Notes under the pieces: generated by a model
Told to the model about the DNA's origin: nothing
Databases searched by the model: none
Seen by the model: the letters and a program-made list of their open reading frames with translations, nothing else
In this document: one piece after another, positions 23,459 to 31,884 of the stretch
Layout: each line of letters starts with the position of its first letter
Position numbering within the stretch: the stretch's first letter is position 1
Program-made: the position numbers and the translations under genes
Assembly (NCBI GenBank): GCA_964369465.1
Contig: CAYJEX010000003.1
Coordinates: 1-64,000, forward strand
Reading direction: 5' to 3'
Source: CAYJHC01 sp964369465
Lineage (GTDB): Bacteria; Bacillota; Clostridia; Peptostreptococcales; Anaerovoracaceae
DNA length: 64,000 bases

Positions 23459-26110
23459 ATGGAAAAAATCGGATTGAACAAATTAAGGGATATGTTTTAT
23501 GAATTTTATGAAAACAAGGGGCATCTAAAGCACCCTAGTTTTTCTCTTATTCCCGAAGAAGATAAAAGCTTATTAATTATTAATTCAGGCATGGCACCAC
23601 TAAAACCTTTCTTTGCTGGACAGAAGACTCCACCATCTCCAAGAATGGTAACATGCCAAAAATGCATACGAACCGCAGACATAGATAATGTAGGCTACAC
23701 TTCAAGACATGGTACATTTTTTGAAATGCTAGGTAGTTTCTCTTTTGGAGATTATTTTAAAAGTGAGTCATTACAATGGGGTTGGGAATTTATAACTGAA
23801 GTACTAGAACTTCCTATAGACAAATTATGGGCATCTGTTTACGAAGAAGATGATGAAGCTTATAGTATATGGAAAAATGTAATTAAAATTCCTGAAGATA
23901 GAATTGTAAAATTAGGTAAAGATGATAATTTTTGGGAAATAGGTGTTGGCCCATGTGGACCTTGTTCTGAAATATATTATGATCGTGGCGAAAAATATGC
24001 TTGTAATAATCCTGATTGTAAACCAGGATGTGACTGCGATAGATATATTGAATTTTGGAATCATGTATTTACACAGTATCATAAAGACTCTGAAGGCAAT
24101 TATACAGACCTTATGCATAAAAATATTGATACAGGAATGGGATTAGAAAGAATTGCTTGTATAATGCAAGATGTTGATTCTATTTTTGCTGTAGATACTA
24201 TTTCAACAATAATCGAAAATGTTGAAAATATATCTGGAATCAAGTATCAAAATGGAGAACTTATCGAACAAGAAAATGGTACGATGTCCCCATCTAATAC
24301 GGATGTTTCCATTCGAATTATTACCGATCATATTAGATCTGCAACATTTATGATAGGCGATAAAATTATGCCTAGTAATGAAGGAAGAGGATATGTTTTA
24401 AGGAGATTAATTAGACGTGCAGTTAGACATGGATATAAACTAGGAATAAAAGAACCTTTTATGGCTGATCTTTCTAGTAAAGTAATTAGTACATGTTTGA
24501 GTGCATATCCTGAATTAGAAGCAAACAAAGATTTCATAAATAAGATCATCGATATTGAAGAAAACAAATTTAATGAAACACTTAAGCAAGGATTACATAT
24601 TATAGAGAAAAACATAAAATCATTAAACAAAAATAATACACATTGTTTAGATGGCAAGCAAGCGTTTAAGTTACATGATACATACGGGTTTCCGATTGAT
24701 TTAACAGAAGAAATACTAATTGAAGCAGGTCTTTCTGTTGATAAAGATGAATTCAACAGATACATGTTAATCCAGAAAGAGGCAGGGAAAAAAGATGCTG
24801 CCGAAACTGATGAGGCGTGGGAAGAGAACTCCTTAGACTTTATTGTGGAAGGCAAAACAGATTTTATAGGATACGATAATACTATCTCTCTTTCTAATGT
24901 TAAGGCTATTTTCAAAGATAAAAAGAATGCAAACATTATTGAAGAAGGAGAAATTGGAAAAGTAATATTTGATATAACACCTTTTTATCCTGAAGGTGGG
25001 GGACAAATTAGCGATATAGGAATAATGTATAGTGACGATACTGAAGCCGAAATATTAGAAGTAGTAAAATACCAGAATGTTATTGCACATAAAGTCAAAG
25101 TAATAAAAGGAGAAGTAAATCCAAATGAAGAATTTAATTTACTTGTTGACATAAAACATAGAAATTTTTCTTCTCGAAATCATACTGCAACACATTTGCT
25201 ACACCAAGCACTCCAAGATGTTTTAGGCGAACATATTCAACAAGCTGGCTCAAAAGTAACAAATGAAGACTTGAGATTTGATTTTACCCATTACGAAGCT
25301 ATTTCTTCCGAAGATGTTTTCAAAATTGAAAAACTAGTTAATGACAAAATCGATGAATTTTTACCTGTGACATGGGAAGAAATGAATACAAAGGACGCAT
25401 TAAAACAGGGTATTACTGGTTTATTTAAAGAAAAGTATGGTGATGTTGTACGAGTTTTAACTGTTGGAGATTATAGCCAAGAATTATGTGGTGGAATACA
25501 TGTTAACAATACTGGTCAGATAGGAAGTTTTAAGATAATTAGTGAATCTGGAATAGCCTCTGGTGTGAGAAGAATTGAAGCTATCACTGGCAGAGCCGTA
25601 CTAGATCTATTATCAGAAAAGGAAAATATTATTTCAACATCTGCATCTATGCTCAAAACAAATCCTTTGCAAATTGTTGAAAAACTTGAAAACCAAATTG
25701 AAATATTTAAAGAAACAAAAAAAGAACTTGATGAAATTAAATCCCTTAATCTATCATCATCATCAAGCGATATAATTAACGAAGCAATAGATATCAATGG
25801 AATCAAATTTATTAGCAAAAAATTTGATGGGTATCAAATAGATGATTTAAGATCGATTTCTGACTCCTTAAAAAAGAACAATAATAATCTAATTATGGTT
25901 TTTGCATCAATAATTGAAAATAAAGTCACTTTCTTAGTTTCAATTACAGATGACTTAGTTTCAAAAGGTTATCATGCGGGTAAAATAATAAAAGAAGTTT
26001 CAGCTATCTGTGGCGGTGGCGGTGGTGGAAAAGCCGACATGGCTCAGGCTGGTGCAAAAGATACAACTAAGGTTGAAGAAGCGCTTAAATTTGCTGAATC
26101 ATTTTGTTAA
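23459..26110 (+). CDS. alaS: Alanyl-tRNA synthetase
   Basis: An 883-residue class II synthetase of normal length. The catalytic core is N-terminal (motif 2 around PRMVTCQKCIRTADIDNVG and RHGTFFEMLGSFSFGDYF). The editing domain carries the zinc set in HTATHLLH and CGGIHV, and the C-Ala domain ends in the Gly-rich GGGGGGKADMAQAGAKD. It contains an additional Cys-rich insertion CNNPDCKPGCDCDRYIEFWN, common in Clostridia. ATG 23459 has GAAAGG seven bases upstream; the earlier ATG at 23444 overlaps that site. I see no T-box leader, since the gap to the LCP gene is short. The order alaS-ireB-ruvX is the usual one in Firmicutes. Confidence 0.97.
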   Translation: MEKIGLNKLRDMFYEFYENKGHLKHPSFSLIPEEDKSLLIINSGMAPLKPFFAGQKTPPSPRMVTCQKCIRTADIDNVGYTSRHGTFFEMLGSFSFGDYFKSESLQWGWEFITEVLELPIDKLWASVYEEDDEAYSIWKNVIKIPEDRIVKLGKDDNFWEIGVGPCGPCSEIYYDRGEKYACNNPDCKPGCDCDRYIEFWNHVFTQYHKDSEGNYTDLMHKNIDTGMGLERIACIMQDVDSIFAVDTISTIIENVENISGIKYQNGELIEQENGTMSPSNTDVSIRIITDHIRSATFMIGDKIMPSNEGRGYVLRRLIRRAVRHGYKLGIKEPFMADLSSKVISTCLSAYPELEANKDFINKIIDIEENKFNETLKQGLHIIEKNIKSLNKNNTHCLDGKQAFKLHDTYGFPIDLTEEILIEAGLSVDKDEFNRYMLIQKEAGKKDAAETDEAWEENSLDFIVEGKTDFIGYDNTISLSNVKAIFKDKKNANIIEEGEIGKVIFDITPFYPEGGGQISDIGIMYSDDTEAEILEVVKYQNVIAHKVKVIKGEVNPNEEFNLLVDIKHRNFSSRNHTATHLLHQALQDVLGEHIQQAGSKVTNEDLRFDFTHYEAISSEDVFKIEKLVNDKIDEFLPVTWEEMNTKDALKQGITGLFKEKYGDVVRVLTVGDYSQELCGGIHVNNTGQIGSFKIISESGIASGVRRIEAITGRAVLDLLSEKENIISTSASMLKTNPLQIVEKLENQIEIFKETKKELDEIKSLNLSSSSSDIINEAIDINGIKFISKKFDGYQIDDLRSISDSLKKNNNNLIMVFASIIENKVTFLVSITDDLVSKGYHAGKIIKEVSAICGGGGGGKADMAQAGAKDTTKVEEALKFAESFC

Positions 26111-26140
26111 ATATATTAAAAGTGTGTTGAAAAACTGATA

Positions 26141-26169
26141 TTGTATAATCTATACAAATAAGATATACT
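26141..26169 (+). promoter_or_regulatory. Possible promoter of ireB
   Basis: TTGTAT (26141-26146) and TATACT (26164-26169) with a 17-base spacer, 20 bases before the start codon and after the alaS stop. Confidence 0.35.
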
Positions 26170-26188
26170 ATATATAGGGAGGTGAACT

Positions 26189-26452
26189 ATGGAACAACGC
26201 AAAACTATGAATACGATCATGATGAGCCCTGAGGCATTGAAGGATAAAGTTACAATTGATGAAATACTTAAATTAGTATTTAACGCATTAGAAGATAGGG
26301 GATACAATCCAATTGATCAAATATCAGGTTATTTATTGTCCGGCGATCCAACATATATCACAAGTCATAACAATGCAAGAGGATTTATCAAACAAATTGA
26401 TAGAGAAGATATAATGGAAGAACTTGTTACTTTTTATCTTTCGAAAAAATAG
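26189..26452 (+). CDS. ireB: IreB family regulatory phosphoprotein (UPF0297)
   Basis: An 87-residue protein with the whole UPF0297 pattern: an N-terminal Thr-rich segment (RKTMNTIMM) where the kinase IreK phosphorylates the Enterococcus protein, then VFNALEDRGYNPIDQISGYLLSGDP-type residues (conserved core about 30-55) and ITSHNNAR. In Enterococcus IreB works in the Ser/Thr kinase pathway for cephalosporin tolerance. It lies between alaS and ruvX as in most Firmicutes, with AGGGAGGTG before ATG 26189, and is followed by a terminator. Confidence 0.95.
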   Translation: MEQRKTMNTIMMSPEALKDKVTIDEILKLVFNALEDRGYNPIDQISGYLLSGDPTYITSHNNARGFIKQIDREDIMEELVTFYLSKK

Positions 26453-26484
26453 TGTTTAATACCTAAATATCAAATTATATTTAT

Positions 26485-26505
26485 GCGGGATTTATCCCGC
26501 TTTTA
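26485..26505 (+). terminator. Short GC-rich terminator after ireB
   Basis: GCGGGA (26485-26490) and TCCCGC (26495-26500) pair around TTTA and are followed by TTTTATATT. Confidence 0.75.
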
Positions 26506-26573
26506 TATTATTCGTAATATAGTTATCGATAATATATTATTGTAAACTAAAAATGAAGGGAATAGAGAAGTAT

Positions 26574-26996
26574 ATGAAAATCATAGGATTAGATGTAGGA
26601 GATAAAACAATTGGAGTTGCGCTAAGTGATGAACTTAAGATGATTGCTCATGGTCTATGTACAATTGAAAGAGTAGGCATTCGAAAAGATGCTGGAAAAA
26701 TAATAGATATAATCAAAGAGCATAATTGTGAAACAGTTGTTATTGGACTCCCATTAATGCTAAATGGAAGTAATAGTATTCAAACAGATAAAGTAATTGA
26801 ATTCAAAGTAATGCTTGAAAATAAAATGAAAAGTGTTGCAATGGGAAATATCAAAATTGTTTTTGAAGATGAACGATTCACAACATCTATAGCCGAAAAA
26901 GTTTTAATCGAAGGAAATGTAAGAAGGGAAAACAGAAAAAAATATATAGACAAGCAAGCTGCTATAATAATATTACAAAGTTATTTAGACAAATAG
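26574..26996 (+). CDS. ruvX: Putative pre-16S rRNA nuclease / Holliday junction resolvase YqgF (RuvX)
   Basis: A 140-residue RNase H-fold nuclease. Motifs are IIGLDVGDKTIGVALSDE at the N-terminus (first catalytic Asp), VVIGLPLMLNGSNS, VFEDERFTTSIAE (second acidic pair) and a late Asp in KKYIDKQAAI. The family trims pre-16S rRNA in E. coli. ATG 26574 begins the conserved MKIIGLDVG with AGAGAAG upstream. The upstream ATG at 26553 adds seven unconserved residues. It follows ireB and a terminator, so it may have its own promoter. Confidence 0.93.
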   Translation: MKIIGLDVGDKTIGVALSDELKMIAHGLCTIERVGIRKDAGKIIDIIKEHNCETVVIGLPLMLNGSNSIQTDKVIEFKVMLENKMKSVAMGNIKIVFEDERFTTSIAEKVLIEGNVRRENRKKYIDKQAAIIILQSYLDK

Positions 26997-27388
26997 TATT
27001 GCAGTATGTTAGGTATATGATTTCCTAAATCATTGGAAAGATTCAAGAGGGTATATATATAATCATAATTTACTCAAATTGTTTTGTAGTTAACTATTCC
27101 TAAAATCACAATTTTGGGAATAGTTAAGGCTATTAAATTTATAGATGATCTAATCAAACATTTCAAGTTATAATTCAAACTATAATCATATAATCTTGCG
27201 TATAGAAACATTTGCTTACAGTAAAATATTATTGTATGTGCGCTAGAGACTTATCAATAGCACATGTTGTAGTTTCAACGTTTATCTTAACCTCTATTTT
27301 CCCTTCTAGTCGATTTTTTTTATCTTATGGACGTATTATACCTTTTATGCACACAAGTTATTCTAATATATAAACTATGTCATTTAAA
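26997..27388. other. Gene-free convergent region between ruvX and the yneA-like gene
   Basis: 392 bases lie between two convergent genes. They contain one striking hairpin (27090-27127, separate entry) and a weaker imperfect pairing of TATGTGC with GCACATG around 27236-27267. No open frame, RNA gene or repeat is supported elsewhere. Confidence 0.6.
27090..27127. terminator. 38-base near-perfect hairpin in a convergent intergenic region
   Basis: TTAACTATTCC-TAAAAT (27090-27106) pairs with ATTTTG-GGAATAGTTAA (27111-27127) around the four-base loop CACA, giving 17 pairs including one T-G. No T run follows on either strand, so it is not a textbook terminator. Its place between convergent genes suggests transcription stop or a small RNA end. 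Confidence 0.5.
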
Positions 27389-27772
27389 TCAGTCAATTGT
27401 TGGTATTTGAATTACCATCCCAGGATAAATTTCATCTGCAGATATTTGATTTATTTCTTCAATTGTATATATAAACTTTCTTATATCTAGATCCCCATCA
27501 GACAGTCTATCAGCAACATTCCATAAAGTATCTCCATCCATAATGGTATATTCAATGTATTCGTCACCAGCAATAGCCACAACATTGTTCTTAGGAAATG
27601 CAAAGTAAATAAGTGTAATAACAATGCTAAGTATCAATAGTGTCGCAAATATATATTTGACAATAGTATTTGTTATGCTTCTTCTTTTTTTTCTATTACA
27701 TTTTTGATAAGTATTTCTTTTACTAACTCTATCATAATATTCAAATGAAAATTCTCTTTCTAAATTATTCAT
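27389..27772 (-). CDS. YneA-like SOS-induced division inhibitor with LysM domain
   Basis: A 127-residue protein with a basic cytoplasmic N-terminus, one membrane helix (about 40-63, YIFATLLILSIVITLIYFAF) and an extracytoplasmic LysM domain (about 78-126: EYTIMDGDTLWNVADRLSDG...IYPGMVIQIP). That is the plan of YneA, which blocks division during the SOS response in B. subtilis. The three LexA boxes around its promoter strongly support this role. ATG 27772 has GAGGAGGG directly upstream, partly touching one LexA box; the longer frame to 27850 starts upstream of the promoter boxes and is not used. In other Firmicutes yneA lies beside lexA; lexA is not in this window. Confidence 0.85.
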   Translation of the reverse strand: MNNLEREFSFEYYDRVSKRNTYQKCNRKKRRSITNTIVKYIFATLLILSIVITLIYFAFPKNNVVAIAGDEYIEYTIMDGDTLWNVADRLSDGDLDIRKFIYTIEEINQISADEIYPGMVIQIPTID

Positions 27773-27783
27773 AATACCCTCCT

Positions 27784-27797
27784 CGAACATTTGTTCT
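27784..27797 (-). promoter_or_regulatory. LexA box 1, near transcription start of the yneA-like gene
   Basis: Read on the minus strand AGAACAAATGTTCG, matching the Firmicutes consensus CGAACRNRYGTTYG at 13 of 14 positions. It lies just after the expected transcription start and abuts the ribosome-binding site. Confidence 0.85.
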
Positions 27798-27806
27798 GTT
27801 AGGTAT

Positions 27807-27835
27807 ATATTACAACGCGAACAAATGTTTGTCAA
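27807..27835 (-). promoter_or_regulatory. Promoter of the yneA-like gene
   Basis: On the minus strand, a consensus -35 TTGACA (27830-27835) and -10 TAATAT (27807-27812) are separated by 17 bases. LexA box 2 lies in the spacer, so bound LexA would exclude RNA polymerase. Confidence 0.8.
27818..27831 (-). promoter_or_regulatory. LexA box 2, inside the promoter spacer
   Basis: CGAACAAATGTTTG on the + strand matches the consensus CGAACRNRYGTTYG at all 14 positions. Confidence 0.9.
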
Positions 27836-27843
27836 TACATTTT

Positions 27844-27857
27844 TGAACATTTGTTCT
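27844..27857 (-). promoter_or_regulatory. LexA box 3, upstream of the -35 box
   Basis: AGAACAAATGTTCA on the minus strand, differing from the consensus only at the two outermost bases. Centre-to-centre distances between the three boxes are 34 and 26 bases. Confidence 0.8.
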
Positions 27858-27906
27858 TTTTTATATAAAAAAATACATATCCTTAAATATGCACTTTTTT
27901 ATATTA

Positions 27907-28926
27907 TTATCTACCGAAACCACAATTTGGATAAATACATGTCTCACAATCAAGGCACAATCCACCTACACCTAAACTTGCTAAATAATCTGGTGTTATT
28001 ATTTTATTTGCCATAACTTTTGGTAATACTAGGTCAAATATTGTCCTTCTTGAATACATCACACATCCTGGCAAGCCCATAATTGGTATTCCCTCTTCTG
28101 TATATGCAATCATAAACATTGAACCAGGTAAAACTGGTGCACCATATGATATCACACTTGCTCCTGTTGCTTTTATTGCTGAAGGTGTAGTATCATCCGG
28201 ATCAACACTCATGCCTCCCGTACAAAGAATAACTTCTGCACCTTCTTTTATTTTATTATTTATCTCATTTGTAATATCATTTGGATTATCACTTAAAATT
28301 GTTATTGAGATAATATCTGTATCATATTCTTTTAATTTACTAGCTAAAGCAGGTCCAAATTTATCTTCAATTCTACCATGATAAACTTCATTTCCAGTAA
28401 CTATTATTGCAACTTTCTTATGTTTAAATGGTGATATTTTCATTAATGGAGTGTTACCTCCTATTATTTTGGCAATTCCCATTTTCCCTTTATCAATTAA
28501 AAGGGGAACAACTCTTGTTCCTGCAAGTTTTTCTCCTTTTTTAACAGGAAAATTGTTTCCACGTGCAGCGATGACTATTTCTCCAATTGCATTAACATTT
28601 TTTGTTTTTTCTTCATCAATTTCAAAGATTCCATCTACTTTGGCATATAAATCAATTTTTCCTTCTTTAACATCTCCACGTTCTATATTTTCACCTCTAC
28701 ATAATGCCACAATTATTTCAGCAGCTTCATTTTCGTGGTACTTCGTATCATCATTTTCCCAAACATATAGATGTTCTTTGCCCATAGATAAAAGTTCTTT
28801 AATATCCTCTTCTTTAACTACATGTCCTCTTCTAAATACTGCATCTTTTATTTCACCTGGCACAATTTTTGTCATATCATGACAAAGTACATGTCCTATT
28901 GCATCTTCTGTTTTAATTATTTTCAT
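27907..28926 (-). CDS. Molybdopterin-binding (MoeA/MoaB-like) domain protein with Cys-rich tail
   Basis: A 339-residue protein. The N-terminal half (about 1-165) resembles MoeA domains (KTEDAIGHVLCHDMTKIVPG...FRRGHVV). The MoCF/MogA-like domain (about 170-320) has IIVTGNEVYHGRI, ILCTGGMSVDPDDTTPSAIK and PVLPGSMFMIAY...IMGLPGC. The last residues form a Cys motif (CLDCETCIYPNCGFG) that could hold a metal or Fe-S cluster. This architecture is frequent in Clostridia and has no proven function; no molybdenum cofactor gene is near. RBS AAAAGGAGAAGC precedes ATG 28926. It lies 16 bases after the endonuclease IV gene and is likely in its operon. Confidence 0.85.
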   Translation of the reverse strand: MKIIKTEDAIGHVLCHDMTKIVPGEIKDAVFRRGHVVKEEDIKELLSMGKEHLYVWENDDTKYHENEAAEIIVALCRGENIERGDVKEGKIDLYAKVDGIFEIDEEKTKNVNAIGEIVIAARGNNFPVKKGEKLAGTRVVPLLIDKGKMGIAKIIGGNTPLMKISPFKHKKVAIIVTGNEVYHGRIEDKFGPALASKLKEYDTDIISITILSDNPNDITNEINNKIKEGAEVILCTGGMSVDPDDTTPSAIKATGASVISYGAPVLPGSMFMIAYTEEGIPIMGLPGCVMYSRRTIFDLVLPKVMANKIITPDYLASLGVGGLCLDCETCIYPNCGFGR

Positions 28927-28942
28927 CGCTTCTCCTTTTTGA

Positions 28943-29776
28943 TTAGTCTAAATATAATTCTTTTAATAATTTGATTTCATCTGCGTATCCTTGTATATCA
29001 TTTGGTGTTTCTAATAAAAACGGTATATTCTTTAATTTAGGATGATTTATGATATTTTTTATAGCATCTATTCCAATTTCTCCCTTTCCAATACACGCAT
29101 GCCTATCTTTGTGCGCTCCTATTGGATTAAGGCTATCGTTTAAATGAATTGCTTTTAATCTTTCTAATCCAATTATATTATCAAATTCCTCAATTACATC
29201 ATCAAGGTTATTTATAATATCGTATCCTGCATCACTAATATGGCATGTATCTAAGCATACTCCCATTTTATCTTTAAGCTTAACTCCATCAATTATTTTC
29301 TTTAGTTCCTCAAATTTGCTCCCTACTTCTGTTCCTTTACCTGACATTGTTTCTAAAAGTATTGTTGATGTATGTTCTTCTTTAATTACTGCATTTAATA
29401 AAGTAATAATCTGGTCTATTCCAGTTTCTATTCCTTGTCCTGTATGGCTCCCCGGATGAAAATTATATAGTTGATGTGGGGTGAATTCCATTCTCTCTAA
29501 ATCGTCCTTCATTGTTAAGTATGCAAACTCACGCGTTGCTTTTGTAGCTGAACAAGGATTTAGTGTGTATGGCGCATGTGCTAAGATTTTTGCAAATTTA
29601 TGTTTGTTCATAAGTTCTAATAGTTTATCCACATCAGATTTGTCAATATTTTTCGCTTTGCTTCCTCTTGGGTTCCTCGTAAAAAACTGAAAAGTATTTG
29701 CACCTATCTCTAATGCTTCTTTTCCCATATTTGCAAAACCACTTGATGATGATAAATGACATCCTATATTTAACAT
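28943..29776 (-). CDS. nfo: Endonuclease IV (AP endonuclease)
   Basis: A 277-residue TIM-barrel metallo-nuclease that cuts DNA at abasic sites. The metal ligands are recognisable in LAHAPYTLN (His), NFHPGSHTG (His), LLETMSGKGTE (Glu), CLDTCHISDAGYD (Asp, His) and HLNDS followed by GAHKDRHACIGKGEIG. The N-terminal IGCHLSSSSGF starts the barrel. RBS AAGAAAGGACG precedes ATG 29776. It is the first gene of a two-gene unit with the molybdopterin-binding protein, and lies not far from the SOS-regulated gene, though no LexA box is seen before it. Confidence 0.95.
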   Translation of the reverse strand: MLNIGCHLSSSSGFANMGKEALEIGANTFQFFTRNPRGSKAKNIDKSDVDKLLELMNKHKFAKILAHAPYTLNPCSATKATREFAYLTMKDDLERMEFTPHQLYNFHPGSHTGQGIETGIDQIITLLNAVIKEEHTSTILLETMSGKGTEVGSKFEELKKIIDGVKLKDKMGVCLDTCHISDAGYDIINNLDDVIEEFDNIIGLERLKAIHLNDSLNPIGAHKDRHACIGKGEIGIDAIKNIINHPKLKNIPFLLETPNDIQGYADEIKLLKELYLD

Positions 29777-29884
29777 TTGATCGTCCTTTCTTAAGTTGTA
29801 ATAATTTATCCTTTAACACACTCTTATATTTTACCTTAAATATATAATTCTTTAAATGATTTTATTGAAAATTTAGAACAATTT

Positions 29885-29918
29885 AAAAGAAAATCTTTAG
29901 TTATAAAGATTTTCTTTT
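29885..29918 (-). terminator. Terminator of the bcd-etfBA operon
   Basis: AAAAGAAAATCTTTA and TAAAGATTTTCTTTT pair over 15 bases around GTTA, 41 bases after the etfA stop. T-rich arms allow function in both directions. Confidence 0.85.
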
Positions 29919-29958
29919 AATTAAATGAATTATATTTTTTCAAAAATGTTTTATGATT

Positions 29959-31056
29959 TTACTTTGTTGACTCTTCTAACAAAGTTTCTGCATTATCCCA
30001 TTCTGAAATTATTTCTGGTATAACTTTATAAAGATCTCCAACAATACCATAATCTGCAACTTCAAATATTGGTGCATCTGGGTCCTTATTTATTGCAACA
30101 ATAATATCTGAAGTTTGCATTCCAGCCAAATGTTGAATTGCTCCAGAAATTCCACATGCAAAATATATTCTAGGCTTAACTGTTGTGCCTGTTTGACCCA
30201 CTTGGTGCGAATGATCTATCCATCCAGAATCAACTGCTGCTCTTGAAGAGCCTACTACTCCTCCGACTTTATCTGCAAATTTCTTTATTAAATCAAATCC
30301 TGAAGAATCACCTAGCCCACGTCCACCAGAGCAAATTATTTCCGCGTCAGTTAATGAAACTAATTCTTTAGCCGATTTAACAATTTCAACAACTTTAGTT
30401 CTAATATCAGATTCACTGATTTTAACATCAACTTTAATTAAGTCTCCTGTCGCTCCTTTTTGTAGCTCTCTTTTTTTCATTACGCCAGGTCTAACTGTAG
30501 ACATTTGAGGCCTTGTATTAGGGCAAATAATTGTTGCCATCAAGTTTCCTCCAAAAGCAGGTCTAGTTTGTTTTAATCCTTTATCATCACTATTTCTATC
30601 TAGCTTAGATGTGTTACAAGTTGTATATTTCTCCAAATAATCAATATAATTATTCATACTAATATCAAGCTTTGTACAGTCTGCTGTAAGCCCTGTATTA
30701 AGCCTTGCAGCTACTCTAGGTGCTAAATCTCTACCTATGTGTGTTGCTCCATATATAACAATTTCAGGTTTATGTATCTCTAGTGCTTGCTCTATTACAT
30801 GAGTATATGCATCAGTTGTAAAATTTTCTAAAAGTGGATCTTCAATCAAATATACTGAATCTGCTCCAGCTTCAAATAAATTTGGAACAAGTTTTTCTAC
30901 GTTGTTACCTACTAGAAGTGCGCATACTTTTGAATCACCTATTTCTCTTGAAAGTCTATATCCTTCACCTATTAGTTCAAGGGAAACATCCATGATTTTT
31001 CCAGCTCTTTGTTCAGCATAAACCCAAATGTTTTTATATTCATTAAAATTTGTCAT
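29959..31056 (-). CDS. etfA: Electron transfer flavoprotein alpha subunit
   Basis: A 365-residue flavoprotein subunit. The N-terminal domain includes WVYAEQRAGKIMDVSLELIGEG. The C-terminal FAD domain (about 240-345) has IICSGGRGLG, GSSRAAVDSGWIDHSHQVGQTG and ACGISGAIQHLAGM. With EtfB it takes electrons from NADH and passes them to butyryl-CoA dehydrogenase and ferredoxin in the bifurcating Bcd-Etf complexes of clostridia; bifurcation here is inferred from the operon. ATG 31056 has GGGAGGG upstream. The longer frame from 31071 overlaps the etfB stop. Confidence 0.95.
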   Translation of the reverse strand: MTNFNEYKNIWVYAEQRAGKIMDVSLELIGEGYRLSREIGDSKVCALLVGNNVEKLVPNLFEAGADSVYLIEDPLLENFTTDAYTHVIEQALEIHKPEIVIYGATHIGRDLAPRVAARLNTGLTADCTKLDISMNNYIDYLEKYTTCNTSKLDRNSDDKGLKQTRPAFGGNLMATIICPNTRPQMSTVRPGVMKKRELQKGATGDLIKVDVKISESDIRTKVVEIVKSAKELVSLTDAEIICSGGRGLGDSSGFDLIKKFADKVGGVVGSSRAAVDSGWIDHSHQVGQTGTTVKPRIYFACGISGAIQHLAGMQTSDIIVAINKDPDAPIFEVADYGIVGDLYKVIPEIISEWDNAETLLEESTK

Positions 31057-31070
31057 TACTTTCCCTCCCA

Positions 31071-31871
31071 CTATATTATTTTCTTGTCTTTTAGACTAAC
31101 AAGTAGATTAACTGCTTGCTCTTTTGGAATATCTCCTTCAACCATCATCCCTTGTCCTTTTGGTTTTGGTGTAAATGATCTAAATACGTTTGTTGGAGAA
31201 GCTTTTAAGCCTACAATTGTTCTATCAACATTAATATCATCTGCATTCCAAGTGATAATTTCTGTTTTAGTTGCCTTCATTATCCCAGGGATACTCATAT
31301 ATCTTGGTGTATTCAACTCTTTAATTGCTGTAAGCAAGCACGGTGTCTTAATTTCAATAACTTCATAACCATCTTCTAACGCTCTATGCACAGTGATATT
31401 TTTCATATCATCAGAGATTTTAAAATCTTTAACATAAGTAACTTGTGGAAGATCTAATTTTTCTGCTAATTGTGGCCCAACTTGAGCAGTATCTCCATCG
31501 ATTGCTTGACGTCCTGCAAAGATCAGATCAAAGTCGCCAATTTTCTTTACTGCTGCAGCGATAGCATTTGATGTTGCCCATGTATCTGATCCGCCAACAG
31601 CTTTATCGCTAATTAATACAGCTTCGTCTGCCCCCATAGCTATGCACTCAACAAGCATTTCTTTTGCTTGAGGAGGCCCCATTGAAACAACAGTAACCGT
31701 TACATCATCATACATATCTTTAACTCTTAATGCTTCCTCTAGTGCGTTTGCATCGTCATGATTTAATATACTTGGAACGCCATCTCTAATCAATGTGCCT
31801 GTTTCAGGATTGATTTTTATTTCATTTGTATCAGGAACCTGTTTTGCACATACTAAAATTTTAAAAGACAT
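31071..31871 (-). CDS. etfB: Electron transfer flavoprotein beta subunit
   Basis: A 266-residue subunit. Motifs are ILVCAKQVPDTNEIKI at the start, the nucleotide-binding FAGRQAIDGDTAQVGPQLAE and the C-terminal anchoring segment after SIPGIMKA. In bifurcating Etf proteins this subunit carries the second flavin. RBS GAAGGAGGAAGAA precedes ATG 31871, which lies 13 bases after the acyl-CoA dehydrogenase stop. It is cotranscribed with bcd and etfA. Confidence 0.95.
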   Translation of the reverse strand: MSFKILVCAKQVPDTNEIKINPETGTLIRDGVPSILNHDDANALEEALRVKDMYDDVTVTVVSMGPPQAKEMLVECIAMGADEAVLISDKAVGGSDTWATSNAIAAAVKKIGDFDLIFAGRQAIDGDTAQVGPQLAEKLDLPQVTYVKDFKISDDMKNITVHRALEDGYEVIEIKTPCLLTAIKELNTPRYMSIPGIMKATKTEIITWNADDINVDRTIVGLKASPTNVFRSFTPKPKGQGMMVEGDIPKEQAVNLLVSLKDKKII

Positions 31872-31884
31872 TTCTTCCTCCTTC

